This document shows positions 21,893 through 34,959 of a stretch of DNA of 64,000 nt, one piece after another; positions within the stretch are counted from its first letter, which is position 1, and the number at the start of each line of letters is the position of its first letter. A model generated the notes under the pieces. It ran no database searches and was not told the origin of the DNA. It saw only the letters and a program-made list of their open reading frames with translations. This stretch comes from Dallia pectoralis (taxonomy: Eukaryota; Chordata; Actinopteri; Esociformes; Umbridae): assembly GCA_029465975.1 (NCBI GenBank), contig CM055740.1, positions 6,853,786 through 6,917,785 of the forward strand, written 5' to 3'. Made by a program: the position numbers and the translations under genes.

Positions 21893-22101
21893 CTAAGGTG
21901 AATCAGAGGAGGAACTCTGACTGACAATAATCTCGCCACTTGCCTGAACACTGACGGATCTGCAGAAGAAATCCACTCTCAAACCCTCCTTTTCTTTCTA
22001 CCTGGAAAATGCACTCACCTGGGGTAGTTAATCGGAATCAGTCCCTTATTATGAATGGATGACAACGAATACTGTTTCAGCTCTCTAGGTTCACTAGCCA
22101 T
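21893..22101 (-). CDS. candidate small two-exon gene between tigar and ccnd2, unknown product
   Basis: I do not recognise this product. On the - strand an ATG at 22101-22099 opens a frame beginning MASEPRELKQYSLSSIHNKG. It runs to an excellent donor (CCCAG|gtgagt, exon 22019-22101), is interrupted by a 59-base intron with acceptor ttcttctgcag, and continues in phase as exon 21893-21959, ending EIIVSQSSSSDSP and TAG. The joined frame is 49 residues and hydrophilic, with no signal or membrane segment and a Ser-rich tail. It lies 504 bases upstream of the tigar start and on the same strand. The strong donor and in-phase acceptor support it; the short length and short intron argue for caution. 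It could instead be the 5' end of a longer gene. Confidence 0.3.
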
Positions 22102-22295
22102 AGCGGTGCTTTAATGTGTTACTTTGTAAATAACCCTATTGATCCCATGTGTTTCTCTACCTCCCCCGTCGGTCATCTTAGCTTTTTGTTTGGAACCAGA
22201 AAGTATAATTTATCCTAACGTTCTACAGCAGTATCATCAGCAGCCCTGAAAATCTGGTCCATTCAACAAACATCTGCTAGGGCTATTGTAGGCGT

Positions 22296-22311
22296 CAGGA
22301 CCACAGCGACC
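22296..22311 (-). promoter_or_regulatory. weak CTCF-like motif
   Basis: The reverse complement of gcgacccctagtgt reads ACACTAGGGGTCGC, 12 of 14 positions of the CTCF core. It sits between tigar and the ccnd2 3' end. Confidence 0.2.
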
Positions 22312-22442
22312 CCTAGTGTTCATTTCACTGTAAGTACACATCTGTCGCACAATTTTCACTATTAAACATAAACGTTAAGAAGCAAAAAACAGAAGTGACT
22401 ATAACAGTGGACTGATATGGTGTCACACTCTTTAAAGCAGAG

Positions 22443-22448
22443 ATTTAT
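22443..22448 (-). terminator. ccnd2: candidate ccnd2 polyadenylation signal
   Basis: AATAAA on the - strand within gttcAATAAAtctctgc, about 3.9 kb after the ccnd2 stop. Confidence 0.4.
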
Positions 22449-23869
22449 TGAACAGAGGTTGTGCAACAGACATTTTTTGAGGTACATGATGAATTTCTAG
22501 TGGAAGGGGACAACTGGGGAAAGTCCACAATGTTGAAACAGACTTCCTCATGTCACAAGAAGCATGTGGCAAGCTGTTCAATTGATTGACATTAAGCCAC
22601 GTTGCATGCCAATTTGATCTGGCACAGAACAGGGCAACTGAACTCAAATCAACAGATAAACAACAAAATCCATAAACACTGTGTGATTGGTACAAACCAG
22701 TTTGTCACCGTTGGCCTTTGAGATGGCATCACTTTTACCAGACAGAGAATCTGGTGACATGATGTTGTGCCCCGTCCACTAAGTCCAGATGGGAGCCGTG
22801 TGTGTGTGTGTGTGCCGATAAACACAGTCAGGGCATTTTACAACCGTCAAATAACTGTCCAATCTACCGTACTGTCACATATCCAGGCTCCCTAAAAACT
22901 GCAGAATTTTGAGGTATTGACATTTTCATTTTTTTGTCCAGTAATCCTGAGGTATGAAGATACCGCATTTGCAGAATGTGACAGAAAAAGAGGAGCAAAA
23001 TAGATAAAAATAAAGAAAGGAAACATGCCATCTCAGCAAACTGTACAAAGAACATTTCCAGTCGAATACTCATTTCATGTTCTTCCATACCCACCTACTT
23101 CAGTATTCTCAACGTATCGCTTAAGCGGTAAAATAATTATATTATAATACAAATGTATATAAAATAGCAGCACACTCAAGTGACATCACCACTAAGTAAT
23201 GTTATTTTTTGTATATAAGAATGACACAAAATCGTAGCTTTTAGCAGCGCAAAAAGACAATAACTCCAAAACTTTATGACGTCTTCACACCTCCATCCCC
23301 TTTTCACTTTGGATACAGTATCTAAGCCCGTACAAATGCTCTACAACCTCTTTTGGGTCTGGACACCCCACAAAATAAATCAAACACAATTTTTTAGGCT
23401 GTCTAAATACAAGTTTAAACATTACAGTCAACTACTTTGTAAAAAAAAAAAACCCTAATCAGAACGTAACTGTGAATAGAGCATGTGGGAATAAAACGTT
23501 CTGAAATTCTTGACAATGAAGAACAAGGGCTTCTTTTGGCGGCCAATAAAAGATGGCCGGTGTAAGATTTGTTTCTTAAAAATGTTTTTCTGTGTGGCCT
23601 GCAAAAAGAGATACACACACAAACACTTCAGCCACAATCGCCCTTTACATTTCAGAATTTTAGATTTTTTCATAAGTAAAAGCTACCCTGTCCTGGCAAT
23701 GTGTCATGGAATTGAATTTGTTTAATTGTGAGAGTGACTGATTAAACTTTTTGTCATCTATGTGACTAAATCACAGAATATCATGGATGGAAAAGGGTTC
23801 CCGAAAAAAGATAAGTACATCAGCTAATCATGCACTGGTAGGGAACCAAAACAGCATCAGAATACAGGC

Positions 23870-24385
23870 TAGCCTTGACTAGCAAAACCATGAATAAGAA
23901 GCTTTTACCATAGAGAACAGGCCAGCCTTGACTAGCAAAACCATCAATAAGTAGCTTTACCATAGATAATAGGCCAGCCTTGACTAGCAAAACCATGAAT
24001 AAGAAGCTTTTACCATAGAGAACAGGCCAGCCTTGACTAGCAAAACCATCAATAAGTAGCTTTACCATAGATAATAGGCCAGCCTTGACTAGCAAAACCA
24101 TGAATAAGAAGCTTTTACCATAGAGAACAGGCCAGCCTTGACTAGCAAAACCACAAATAAGTAGCTTTAACCATAGATATCTGGCCAGCGTTGATCAGCA
24201 AAACCACAAATAAGTAGCTTTTACCATAGATAACAGGCCAGCCTTGACTAGCAAAACCATCAATAAGTAGCTTTACCATAGATAACAGGCCAGCCTTGAC
24301 TAGCAAAACCACAAATAAGTAGCTTTACCATAGATAACAGGGTAGCCTTGACTAGCTAAACCATTAACAAGTAGCTTTAACTATA
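23870..24385. repeat. 53-bp tandem repeat with 105-bp higher-order dimer
   Basis: About ten units contain GGCCAGCCTTGACTAGCAAA and ACCAT(g/c)AATAAG(a/t)AGCTT. Two monomer types (catgaataagaagctttt and catcaataagtagcttt) alternate, forming a 105-bp dimer that was itself amplified. It lies in the presumed ccnd2 3' UTR. Confidence 0.93.
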
Positions 24386-26364
24386 GACCAGCTCAATTAT
24401 ATTTTTTATGCTTTACTCAATTGCCCTATAAACATGTGCAAAACTCTGACGTAATGCTAACCTTCCTGTAAAGTCAATTCCCCATGTGTCTTTATGTTGT
24501 TGCTTTGACGCAGATCAAATAGAAAATTCAAGTAGAACAAATATTTTATAATGTGATCATTTCTAACATAAAAAAACAAAACAAAATCATGCCTTTCCTT
24601 TAGGCTTTTTCCCCAAATTAGCATTGGCATTGTTTAAACACCCTAAATCGGAGTCCCCTTTCACCTTTTAGTTTTGGAATGTGTTCTGATCGGAATGTGC
24701 TCTGGTTCTAAGGTGTTGAGCATACTTTGTGACATCTGCGTGCCACGGGGCGATGCATGCTCCAACGTAAACCCAAAGAAAATGGAATATGAAAACACGA
24801 AACATCCGAAGATCCGCAAACCGTAACCGTTGTCATTTTTGTCCGTTTTTGACCAGCGTGCTTTAAAAGTGCTTTGCTGTTGAAATAATAGGTAAATTGA
24901 ATACTTGTACGAGGGCATTACTGGAGCATTGGTCACTTGCCCTGCTCTAATACATTTCATTCTCCTCTACTGAACAGATGAAGTACATACTCAAATGGTG
25001 CACTTGGCAGGGTCATTCTGGATTTGATCCTAATTTGCCGTCAATCTGTCCAAAAGGCAGAAATCCCCCTAAAGATATCATATGAGGCCATCTCCTGAAT
25101 CTTTCAGCAACGTCTCCTCCCCCCTCAGCAGCTTGCTTCTGCAGAGCAATAAAAACGATTTCTTTATTTTGCCTAAAAAAAAACAGGCTCCCTTCTCTCA
25201 CTTGACTACGACACTGCCACGCCACAGACTGGCACACACCTTCCTGCTGACAATCAGCCGCCTCAAACACCGTGCACAATTCCAAGAGAGCAAAAACAAT
25301 GACAGGAAACCACCAGCTCTATCTGCCCATATTCAATTGGTATATTGGCGATGATATAAACACAAAGGCTTTGAATATAACTTTTGAAACGGATGGTCCC
25401 TCTTGAAAAAGTCCCACAGACATAACAAGGGAACACATCGACAACTCCACCCATAAAGCAGATGGAAACTCCCAGCTTTTATGTCAGCCGGCCGGCCATA
25501 TTGACTAATGGCAGTGATACAACATAGATGCCCTGCATGAATTCCCCGTCTCCTACCTGCTCTATAGTCACTAGTCTACTCGTTCCACTCGAGTGCCAAG
25601 CATTACCACTTACACAAACACACATACACGCACACACAGAAACTGATGTGCTGATAAAATATCAAACCAAAGCAATCGTACCCATTCACCCACCACACAC
25701 ACACACACACTCACACACACACAAACAAGCAGCCTGACAAAGAGAGCTTATTGACGCCCGTTACTCTGTACTCACGTTTCTTAATAATAATAATAATTCA
25801 GTACTCATATACTTGGCTGTTCCCTGGACTTTAGCACAGCATTTCGGTGCTCTTCTCGTTACCATCGCACAGCCAAAACATGCCACGCTCAGACCTGCCG
25901 ACCAAGGCCAATTGAGCCAACACGAGGCTCCTATCTCAGGCAGTCCAACACCAACTAAAACAATTAACAAAACAAAACAGAAAAACCTTGCCTCAATTGT
26001 GATCCCGTATATGCAAGCCATGACTGGATTCCCAACTATAGTTTCTTTAAGACGCCTTGTTAAGCTATTGTTCTCTAATTCAATATAACTTTATTATGAT
26101 TATACAATCAACAACAGAATGCAAATATGATTGGCTTCCCTTCTGTATACTCAAGGCACCACAGAGCTCCCTGGTGCCAATTCATGGCCTTTTTAGAATA
26201 TCTATTTTAGCGGTAAATAGCTTGGATTTCGTAAAATACATGGACGCATGTTGTTTTTGTATCACAAAATCTCTACAAAAACTAGCAAGCACTTTTTTCT
26301 CCGAGGGGTCTTTTGCTTTTTTGTCGTTTTTTTGTGTGTCGTTTCTCTTATGTCGATTCGACGC

Positions 26365-26547
26365 TTATTCCGGGTACAGGTCGATCTCGCGAACGTCCGT
26401 CGGGGTGGTGGACTGATCTTGTTCCTCCACGGTCTTACTGCTGGGACCACGCCGGACCTGCTGCTGATGCTGTTGCTGTTGACGACCCTCGCGTAGGTTG
26501 GTCGCTAAGACCCTCTCAATCTGCTCCTGGCACTCCTTTAAACAGTC
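26365..26547 (-). CDS. ccnd2: ccnd2 coding exon 5 and stop
   Basis: The acceptor is gtgttgcag. Residues 241-300 run from DCLKECQEQIERVL through the Q-rich insert and TPTDVREIDL to YPE, with stop TAA read from 26367 to 26365. Confidence 0.96.
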   Translation of the reverse strand, partial: DCLKECQEQIERVLATNLREGRQQQQHQQQVRRGPSSKTVEEQDQSTTPTDVREIDLYPE

Positions 26548-28392
26548 CTGCAACACACAAGCCGATACAATACACGCGTGTGTTAAAACAGGACCAGCAC
26601 ACACGCGCGCACACGCGCACGCACACACACCCACACACACACACCCACACACACACAGCGATAGCCTTGACAACAGAGAAAACATAGGTATAGGCACCGG
26701 CACTGAAGCTAAGCTATGTTAATTACATCCAGTTCCTTGACGGAACACAAAGGTGGTGCTTTTTATTAATGAGAACCAGTCTCTGCCTTCAGACGATCCA
26801 CCTGGGAGCTGGGCCTATCAGGTTTCAGCATCAAAGAGAGAATCCTTTGCAGAAAGCACCCTCTCAAACCCGCCCCCCGCGGAGGCCCTGGTCTCAGACC
26901 TCCTCTCCGCCCGCTGGGGAGATGATGGAGGACATGAGGGCTGACAACGTTCCTTTGTTTTTTTAGATTCCCGACTCTGCCTCATGGGGCGTGGGAGAAT
27001 GCACAGATCTTCTAGTTCAGCCTGACTTGGCCCACCAGTGCAGTTGAAAATATTTTAAAAAGTGCTGGGACAAATAACATAATAGCGTCCTGTGGTAGCA
27101 AGACTTCCCACTGTTATTTCGCTGCCCTCTAGTGCTTCAAACCAGTAATACACATTCCCCCTCATCTGCCATCAAGGTTGGGCCCTGAAGATGCAGCTAA
27201 CGACACGGTTCTTTAACGTCACATTTTGTTCATTTTGTTTCCACTAAAACAAGACAAAAGACGAAGTTGTTCCTGTGACTAAAGTCTGGTCCAGCATTAC
27301 GGGGCATGAGGAATTTGGAAAGAGATGTGCAAGTTGTGCTATTTCTCCTCTAAGGCAATTACTAGCAGCAACAGCAAAGCCTACACGGCCAGCCCACAAT
27401 CTGGGACTCCATCACATAAATTGCCTACTCTGTTCAGCAAGCGACATTATTCTGCCAAATTTGGCAAGAGAAAATCTAGCCTGATATGGTGATCAGATTA
27501 GAGGACAAAGGTCAAAAAATGACCTTGTTAACCTCCAAACTGCCAGATAAGGGCGACCAACTAATAGATAACTCTACACGCATTTGGAGGGTGTTCGTAT
27601 TATTCCCGAAGCAATGTATTTTGGCTTGACCGCACCACTTTTAAAACCACCGAATATCTCTCCAACTCTTTGGAATTGGCCTTTTTGGACAGAGGTTTAC
27701 TTAAATATCCCATTCACATGTGCCAGAGGTTATCTACATTTTTGTAGACAACACAAGACTGAATCCAATTGATTTGATCAGCATTTTACGATCTTCCAAG
27801 TGGCCACACACCTCGTTTAAAAAAACCCTGCATCTCAACCGCTAAAGAATCCTACCGCCTTCAGAGGTGGTTTGTGTTTCTTCACAACAGACAAACACAG
27901 GTTTATTCTGCTCGAATCAAGGCATGACACAATTCCCTCCTGGAGCTGTACGTCCAACCCTGTGAAACCCTGGAGGAAGGTTCCCCATCACCCCCGTAAT
28001 CTGCTCCAGAGTTCCCAGCATTCCCGTCAACATGTGCTTTAGTCAGGTCTTTCTTTAATTCACTGCTCACAGAAAATTAACTAAAACACAAAACATGTAA
28101 AGGAAATGCCGGCGTCGTACCGCAGAAATACAGGCCTTCACTTCTTAAAAGGCATTCCGCTCTCTGCTGCTCGTTAGAGCTACAGTTCAGATCCCACGCC
28201 AGTGGCCCACAGGCCTCATTTGAGAAACTTCTAATGGCTTCAATGTGTGACTACTGGAAACACCAATGTTTTTTTCGGGGAGGATTCGGTTCCTAGGGAA
28301 TGGGAAAGGCAGCGGTGGGAATCGACTGGGAACATTTGGGAATTTAAAGCTCCCCATTTGTTCACACGCGCCATGCAAACTCAGGGACATCC

Positions 28393-28432
<40 letters not shown>

Positions 28433-31400
28433 TGACAAATCAATCGGCAGTATGAGAGGAGCTCCTTTAAACACGCTGCTGCTATTACCCATGGGTGTCT
28501 AGCAGACAGACACAACCCAAGTCAGAAATGTGTGGAATTCGTTTTTTCTGTCGAGCCACACAAGACAGTGCTACCCTGTGCTGACACTGCATGTGACACA
28601 GCATTGTGTCTGTGTGTGTGTGTCTATATGTGTGTGTGTGCACATATGTGAGATTGTATAATTGTGAGCGTGTGTGTTTAGGGGTGGGATCATGCCTTCC
28701 CCTAAAGGTGACCAGGCCCCCCCATGACTCCGTGACCCCGTGTAAACTGGCCCAACCTGGTGTGCTTGTGGTTCTGAGGATGGGGGGGTGTGGGGGTGCA
28801 AAAAGGGGAGACGGGGTCACGGGAGGAATTGCGGGGGCGTGAGGGACAGGGGTGTTTCCGGTGAGCTAGTCCGACAGAAGAGATGAATGGGAGAGAGTGA
28901 GAGTGGAGGCGCGTCAAGCGAAGCAAAAAAAAAGGAGGAAACAGCCTCCGATCCGCTCAATCTCCCGCTTCCTGTTTCGACCTGATTCGTGCAGGAACAG
29001 AGAAGGCCCGTCTGTACACTGAACTGGTACGGAAGTCTCACATTCACCCGGATACAGTGCGTCGTCTGTCAATTCGCTTTTCTTCCATCCTACACCTTTC
29101 GCTAGCAATGCTTCTGGCCTATGGACATGGAGAATGAAAATAGAAGCCACACAAGGCCATACCGAGGTCTTACAGAAATCACAAAACAACGAACAAAAAC
29201 CTCCGAGGAACACAGTTCCCCTTCTTCCTCAGTGCGAGAGCTAACCGAATGAACCGCTGACTGGCTGCTCTCCGTGCCACACCAGAGGTATCTGAGGCAG
29301 TACAAACATTTCCTGGTGTGGCAGGAGGCGGAGGGAGGTGGCAGGAGACGATCGAGCGGGGATGACAGGGCCCCTAACGCATGTCCTCTGAAAACCTCAG
29401 GCTCTGGTTACCCCAAATGGGTGCCAGCTGTTGGTGCCAGCGGTTGGTGCCAGGGCTCGCTGTTGGCATCGGTAACAGCCATGCTGGCTTGAGTTCACTT
29501 TCCACACTTTATATTTTGCCTGGCCATCTCCACCTCAGCGCTGGTCCATTTCCAAGCCGGCGCGCCAAACCTCATGTGTGCACAGTTTCACACCCAGCTC
29601 TGTGTCACACTGACAACCACTTTCAAATTGATAATTGAAGTGGCGGCAGCTATAAGGCTTTGGGTTTCATGCGTTAAGTGGTTGGGAGTATGTGGGGTAA
29701 GTGCAAAAATTACACATCCCATAATCACAAGTGTTTTGTCAGTCAAGACCGTAATCGACTTCATTCCAAAACACTTCCTGGCAGTCCGGTCTACTGTAGC
29801 AGCGTTGTGCTGAAGTTCCTCACACTCTTCGTTTTCCTTACATCACCAGAGTTGCCCTAGCAACCCCTGCTCCACTGTTTTATGAAGCCAAGCCGCAGAC
29901 CACACACCCCTGGGCCCCCACACACCCCAGGGCCCCCACACACCCCTGGGCCCCCACACACCCCTGGGCCCCCACACACCCCTGGGCCCCCACACACCCC
30001 AGAGCCCCCACACACCCCTGTGCCTCCACACACCCAGGGGCCCCCACACACCCAGGGGCCCCCACACACCCCTGGGCCCCCACACACCCCTGGGCCCCCA
30101 CACACCCAGGGGCCCCAACACACCCCAGAGCCCTCACATACCCCTGGGCCCCCACATACCCCTGGGCCCCCACACAGCCCTGGGCCCCCACACACCCCAG
30201 AGCCCCCACACACCCCAGGGCCCCCACACATCCAGAGGCCCCCACACACCCCTGGGCCCCCACACACCCCAGGGCCCCCACACACACAGGGCCTGTGCTG
30301 CTCAGACGGCTATTTGTTTCCCTCTGCTGCGGAGCAGGACTTGGGAGGCAGCGTCTGCAGCAGAAATGCATTATGGGGCTTAAGAAACCAACGAGGTGAC
30401 CGTTGCTAGTGAGGCGGGATGCTGGTTGTTCTCCCCCGGTGCCCCTCCCCCTCCTCCCATGCCTCTCCCCTTCCACAGCAGGACAGGACTTGCGAAGCTT
30501 GGAGTCGGTCTCCTGGTCCGTCTGGCAGGAGAGAGCCGGAGGCAGGAAGTAACCCGTGCCCCGGTCACAAGAAACTGGACCGGACTTACAGGTCCGCGGC
30601 TCCAGTCAGGACAGGCAAACCTCTGGTCATCCACTCTGACTGGAGGACAAACGCAACTGACACCAAGTAACGTTTAGATACTACTGACAGATTGGAGGTT
30701 AACGCCGGACTTCAGGGAATGTTATCAGTTTCAGCATTGGTGCCACCCTCTCGTCCACCTGCCCTCCCACCATACCCCCCCCCCAGAACTAACCCCTTGC
30801 TGCAGCACCTCCCACCCACATCTAGCTCCCCCTCCTCGCCTCATGACATAAGCCAGGCACAGTATCCAGCTGAGGCCAGTTTGCCTGCCTGTGTTTGGAC
30901 GGCGCTGAGTATACCTCACCACCTCCACACGCTCTACCTCCAGGTCAACAAGGAGCCACACAGAGCTGCTCAACCTCCAGAGCCACACAGAGCTGCTCAA
31001 CCTCCAGAGCCACACAGAGCTGCTCAACCTCCAGAGCCACACAGAGCTGCTCTACTTCCAGAGCCACACAGAGCTGCTCAACCTCCAGAGCCACACAGAG
31101 CTGCTCTACCTCCAGAGCCACAGAGCTGCTCTACCTCCAGAGCCACACAGAGCTGCTCTACCTCCAGAGCCACTCTACACCACCAGTACCAAATTATGCC
31201 TAGATTAACTGCTCAATTTTGTCAGGGAGTTCCAAGGATCTATGGTTCTTCCTGGGCTGTGTGGGAAACTAACTTGGACTGAAGGGGAAATCACAAGATG
31301 ACATTTCATTACCTTTGCATAGCAGCTTTTCACAGACGTGGCATGTGAACTTTTGGGATGAATTAGGTGGAATGTTGCCACGGGGCACTAGGGAACTATG

Positions 31401-34400
31401 GGAAGGCTGGGAACCGACACGGAGCTATGTTTAGATTGACAGATCCAGTCAAGTGCTATCAATCGCAATCAGCGGTGGAGGTATTTCATTATAGGCTGGT
31501 TTAGAAGGAGACTCTGATTGGCTGAAAAGATGAAAGTCTTTCTTTTAGTGGTGACTCACATATTTCAACTGAACTGTCCAAAGCAGATGTACTAAGAGGA
31601 TCTCTCACTCACGCACGCACGCACACACGCACGCACGCACGCACGCACACACGCACACACACACACACACACCCCGGAATAACTCCCACTTGACACACTT
31701 TTCAGCCAGTGCACATCCTAATCTATACATACCCAGCTCAATAAAAAACATAAACCCCAGGACAGTAAAATACAAATTTTGGGATGATTTTTCACAAAAC
31801 TATAAGCTTCTGCTAAAAGTCAACACAAAACATATATGACATTTTGGCATCATTGGAATAGTCTGCAAGGAAACCTAGAATATCAGAGGCCTTCTTGCAC
31901 ACGGCGGCAAATCACCAGCAGAGGGCAAACATTCTGAGTATGTCTGGCACTTTTAAACATTACAACCTTAACTGGCGATGTCTTCTGGCCATTTTATACT
32001 GGTGGTTAACTCTTACCTGTGGCCCACTGAAGGTAAGAAAATAAGCAGATTCTTCTTATGCGGCACTTGGGAGAGAGAAAGCATCCACTCACCACTTCTG
32101 TGTTGGTGATTTTGGCCAGTAGGTCTGTGAGACTGTCCCCACACTGTGACTGGTCATCCGAGTCTAACTGGAGGCCACAAATGGCTGCTCGCACGCTGCC
32201 CGTGGCAATCATGGATGGGGGATACATGGCAAAGTTGAAATCTGTTGGAAGAAAACACAAAACACCATAAGTCATGATGACATGGCTGCCCTTTGAGGAC
32301 ACGTGTCTCTGTTCAGAGGACACGGGAGTAAAACATGTCTCTGTTTAGAGGACACGAGAGTAAAACATGTCTCTGTTCAGAGGACACGAGAGTAAAACAT
32401 GTCTCTGTTTAGAGGACACGAGAGTAAAACATGTCTCTGTTTTGAGGACACGAGAGTAAAACATGTCTCTGTTTAGAGGACACGAGAGTAAAACATGTCT
32501 CTGTTCAGAGGACACGAGAGTAAAACATGTCTCTGTTCAGAGGACACAGAAGTAAAACATGTCTCTGTTCAGAGGACACGAGAGTAAAACATGTCTCTGT
32601 TCAGAGGACACGAGAGTAAAACATGTCTCTGTTCAGAGGACACGGGAGTAAAACATGTCTCTGTTCAGAGGACACAGAAGTAAAACATGTCTCTGTTCAG
32701 AGGACACGAGAGTAAAACATGTCTCTGTTCAGAGGACACAGAAGTAAAACATGTCTCTGTTCAGAGGACACGAGAGTAAAACATGTCTCTGTTCAGAGGA
32801 CACGGGAGTAAAACATGTCTCTGTTCAGAGGACACAGAAGTAAAACATGTCTCTGTTCAGAGGACACAGAAGTAAAACATGTCTCTGTTCAGAGGACACG
32901 AGAGTAAAACATGTCTCTGTTCAGAGGACACGAGAGTAAAACATGTCTCTGTTCAGAGGACACGGGAGTAAAACATGTCTCTGTTCAGAGGACACGAGAG
33001 TAAAACATGTCTCTGTTCAGAGGACACAGAAGTAAAACATGTCTCTGTTCAGAGGACACGAGAGTAAAACATGTCTCTGTTCAGAGGACACAGAAGTAAA
33101 ACATGTCTCTGTTCAGAGGACACGAGAGTAAAACATGTCTCTGTTCAGAGGACACGGGAGTAAAACATGTCTCTGTTCAGAGGACACAGAAGTAAAACAT
33201 GTCTCTGTTCAGAGGACACGGGAGTAAAACTAGGAAAACATTCTCCAGAACCAGACCGCACCTGCAGAGGTGACCGCCACACACAACAGGTGAGGTCTCC
33301 TAGGCAACGCAGTTAAATTATTAACACGTGAATAGTTCCATTCAGTTCAGAAGTGACACAAAAGGGGCCCATACAGACACGCCCCCCAGAGACCATCCGA
33401 TTGGCTAATCTGGCGGTCATAAATAATCCCCTTCCGTGCTGGCTCTAATGACCAGGGCCATGGGTAATGAGAGTTCACTTGGCTTGTAAAGGAGCTGAAA
33501 AGCAAACCCTGCCCCCCCCACCCAACCCCCCAGGGCCCAGTCGCCCTCCCCGATCCGGCCCCTTTTCTTCCAGCTCCTGAGTGAACCGTGTGCTTTAAGA
33601 AAAAAGCCCCATAGTGCCTGGAAAGAGTGGAATAAAGAGCCACAGTCCCCTTGCCAATGCTCACTGCTGTAGGTCCTTTTTCCACGTGTGGTCGCAGGCG
33701 TGCGTCTCAGAGACCAATAGCCTTGTTAGATCCCCTCGCTGTTATTCATAATGGAAATAAGACAGCTTGTAAACAGGCCAGGAGTCCGGGAAGACCACGG
33801 GCTGGGAGGGGTTGCTTACACCCGAATCCCCAACCCACGCCCATGCCCAAAAGGACACCCGTGCCCACATCCGAAACCCACCAACACCCCAAACCCATCC
33901 ACGCCCCGGGTGATTACATCACCACTTCAACGGCACAGCGTTCTGGTTCAATGTTATGTGAGTTAGAAAGAGTCAAATCAAGTCAGATTTTAATGTATAC
34001 TTTGGAGTCCAAACACACACACAGACACTCACACACAAACAGCAAGGCGTCTGAGGGGATTTCTGGGCAGCAAGCTGATTTTTGTCCCATAGGTCAAGAC
34101 GGGTATGTGGCCAAACAACAGGCATACACGTGCTGTCATTGGAGGCTGCCACTCTGGGGACGGTGGGCCAGTGGGTGCTGTGTGTCGGGGGCGTAGTGGA
34201 CTGGGTGTGTGTGTGTGTGGATGTGTTGTGTGTGGACGGGCTGTGGGTGTGGATGTGGTGTGTGTGTGGACGGGGTGTGTGTGTGGATGTGGTGTGTGTG
34301 TGGACGGGGTGTGTGTGTGGTGTGTGTGGACGGAGTGTGTGTGCATGGACGCGGCGTGTGTGTGTCGGGTGTGTGAGTGTCGGGTGTGTGTGTGTGTGTT

Positions 34401-34928
34401 GACGGGGGGTGTGTGCATGGAGGGGGTTTGTGTGTGTGTCGGGTGTGGACGGGGTGTGGGTGTGTGTGTCGTGTGTGTGAGTTGACGGTGTGTGGACGGG
34501 GTGTGGGTGTGTGTGTCGGGTGTGTGTGTGTGTTGACGGGGGGTGTGTGCATGGAGGGGGTTTGTGTGTGTGTCGGGTGTGTGTGTGAGTTGACGGTGTG
34601 TGTGCGGACGGGGTGTGGGTGTGTGTGTCGGGTGTGTGTGTTGACGGTGTGTGTGTGGACGGGGTGTGGGTGTGTGTGTGTTGACGGTGGGTGTGTGTGT
34701 GTGTGTGTGTGTGTGGACGAGGCGAATGGCTGCCTCACAGGCTGGCCTCATTGATATTCATGTGGAGGATAAACATTGTATACAGCTGAGTGAGGAGGCC
34801 TGCGATGGAAAGCTCCCCTGTGAGCGGCGGCCTGCTGGCCTCATCCCCTTCAATGGTGCATTCTCCTCCAGCCTCGTCCCCCCCCACCACCACCACAGCC
34901 TCCATCCCTGGGCCTCATCTCTGCTCCA

Positions 34929-34959
<31 letters not shown>

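Larger units (their letters stand above)
22430..26364 (-). other. ccnd2: probable ccnd2 3' UTR
   Basis: No coding frame is supported between the ccnd2 stop and 22440. A - strand AATAAA (TTTATT at 22443-22448) marks a plausible transcript end. Cyclin D2 mRNAs are known for very long 3' UTRs, so about 3.9 kb is reasonable. It contains the 53-bp array at 23870-24385 and CA-rich runs near 25610-25720. The extent is inferred. Confidence 0.5.
26548..32092 (-). other. ccnd2: ccnd2 intron 4 (repeat-rich)
   Basis: It holds CA runs at 26598-26660, a CTCF-like motif at 27122-27135, a (TA)n at 28393-28430, an 18-bp array at 29900-30288, a 27-bp array at 30950-31175, an ACGC/CA repeat at 31608-31673 and a CTCF-like motif at 31915-31928. 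No coding exon of another gene is seen. Confidence 0.85.

Noticed and set aside
19918..22000. Full p53 response element in tigar intron 1 or promoter
   Set aside because: I scanned for paired RRRCWWGYYY half-sites and found none convincing, though the mammalian gene has them.
29857..30476. Long GVCGGP/PHTPGP collagen-like open frames
   Set aside because: An 18-bp tandem repeat inside a ccnd2 intron keeps every frame open; this is not a collagen gene.
34029..34751. His/Thr-rich 240-residue frame
   Set aside because: It is the translation of a GT-rich minisatellite in ccnd2 intron 3.
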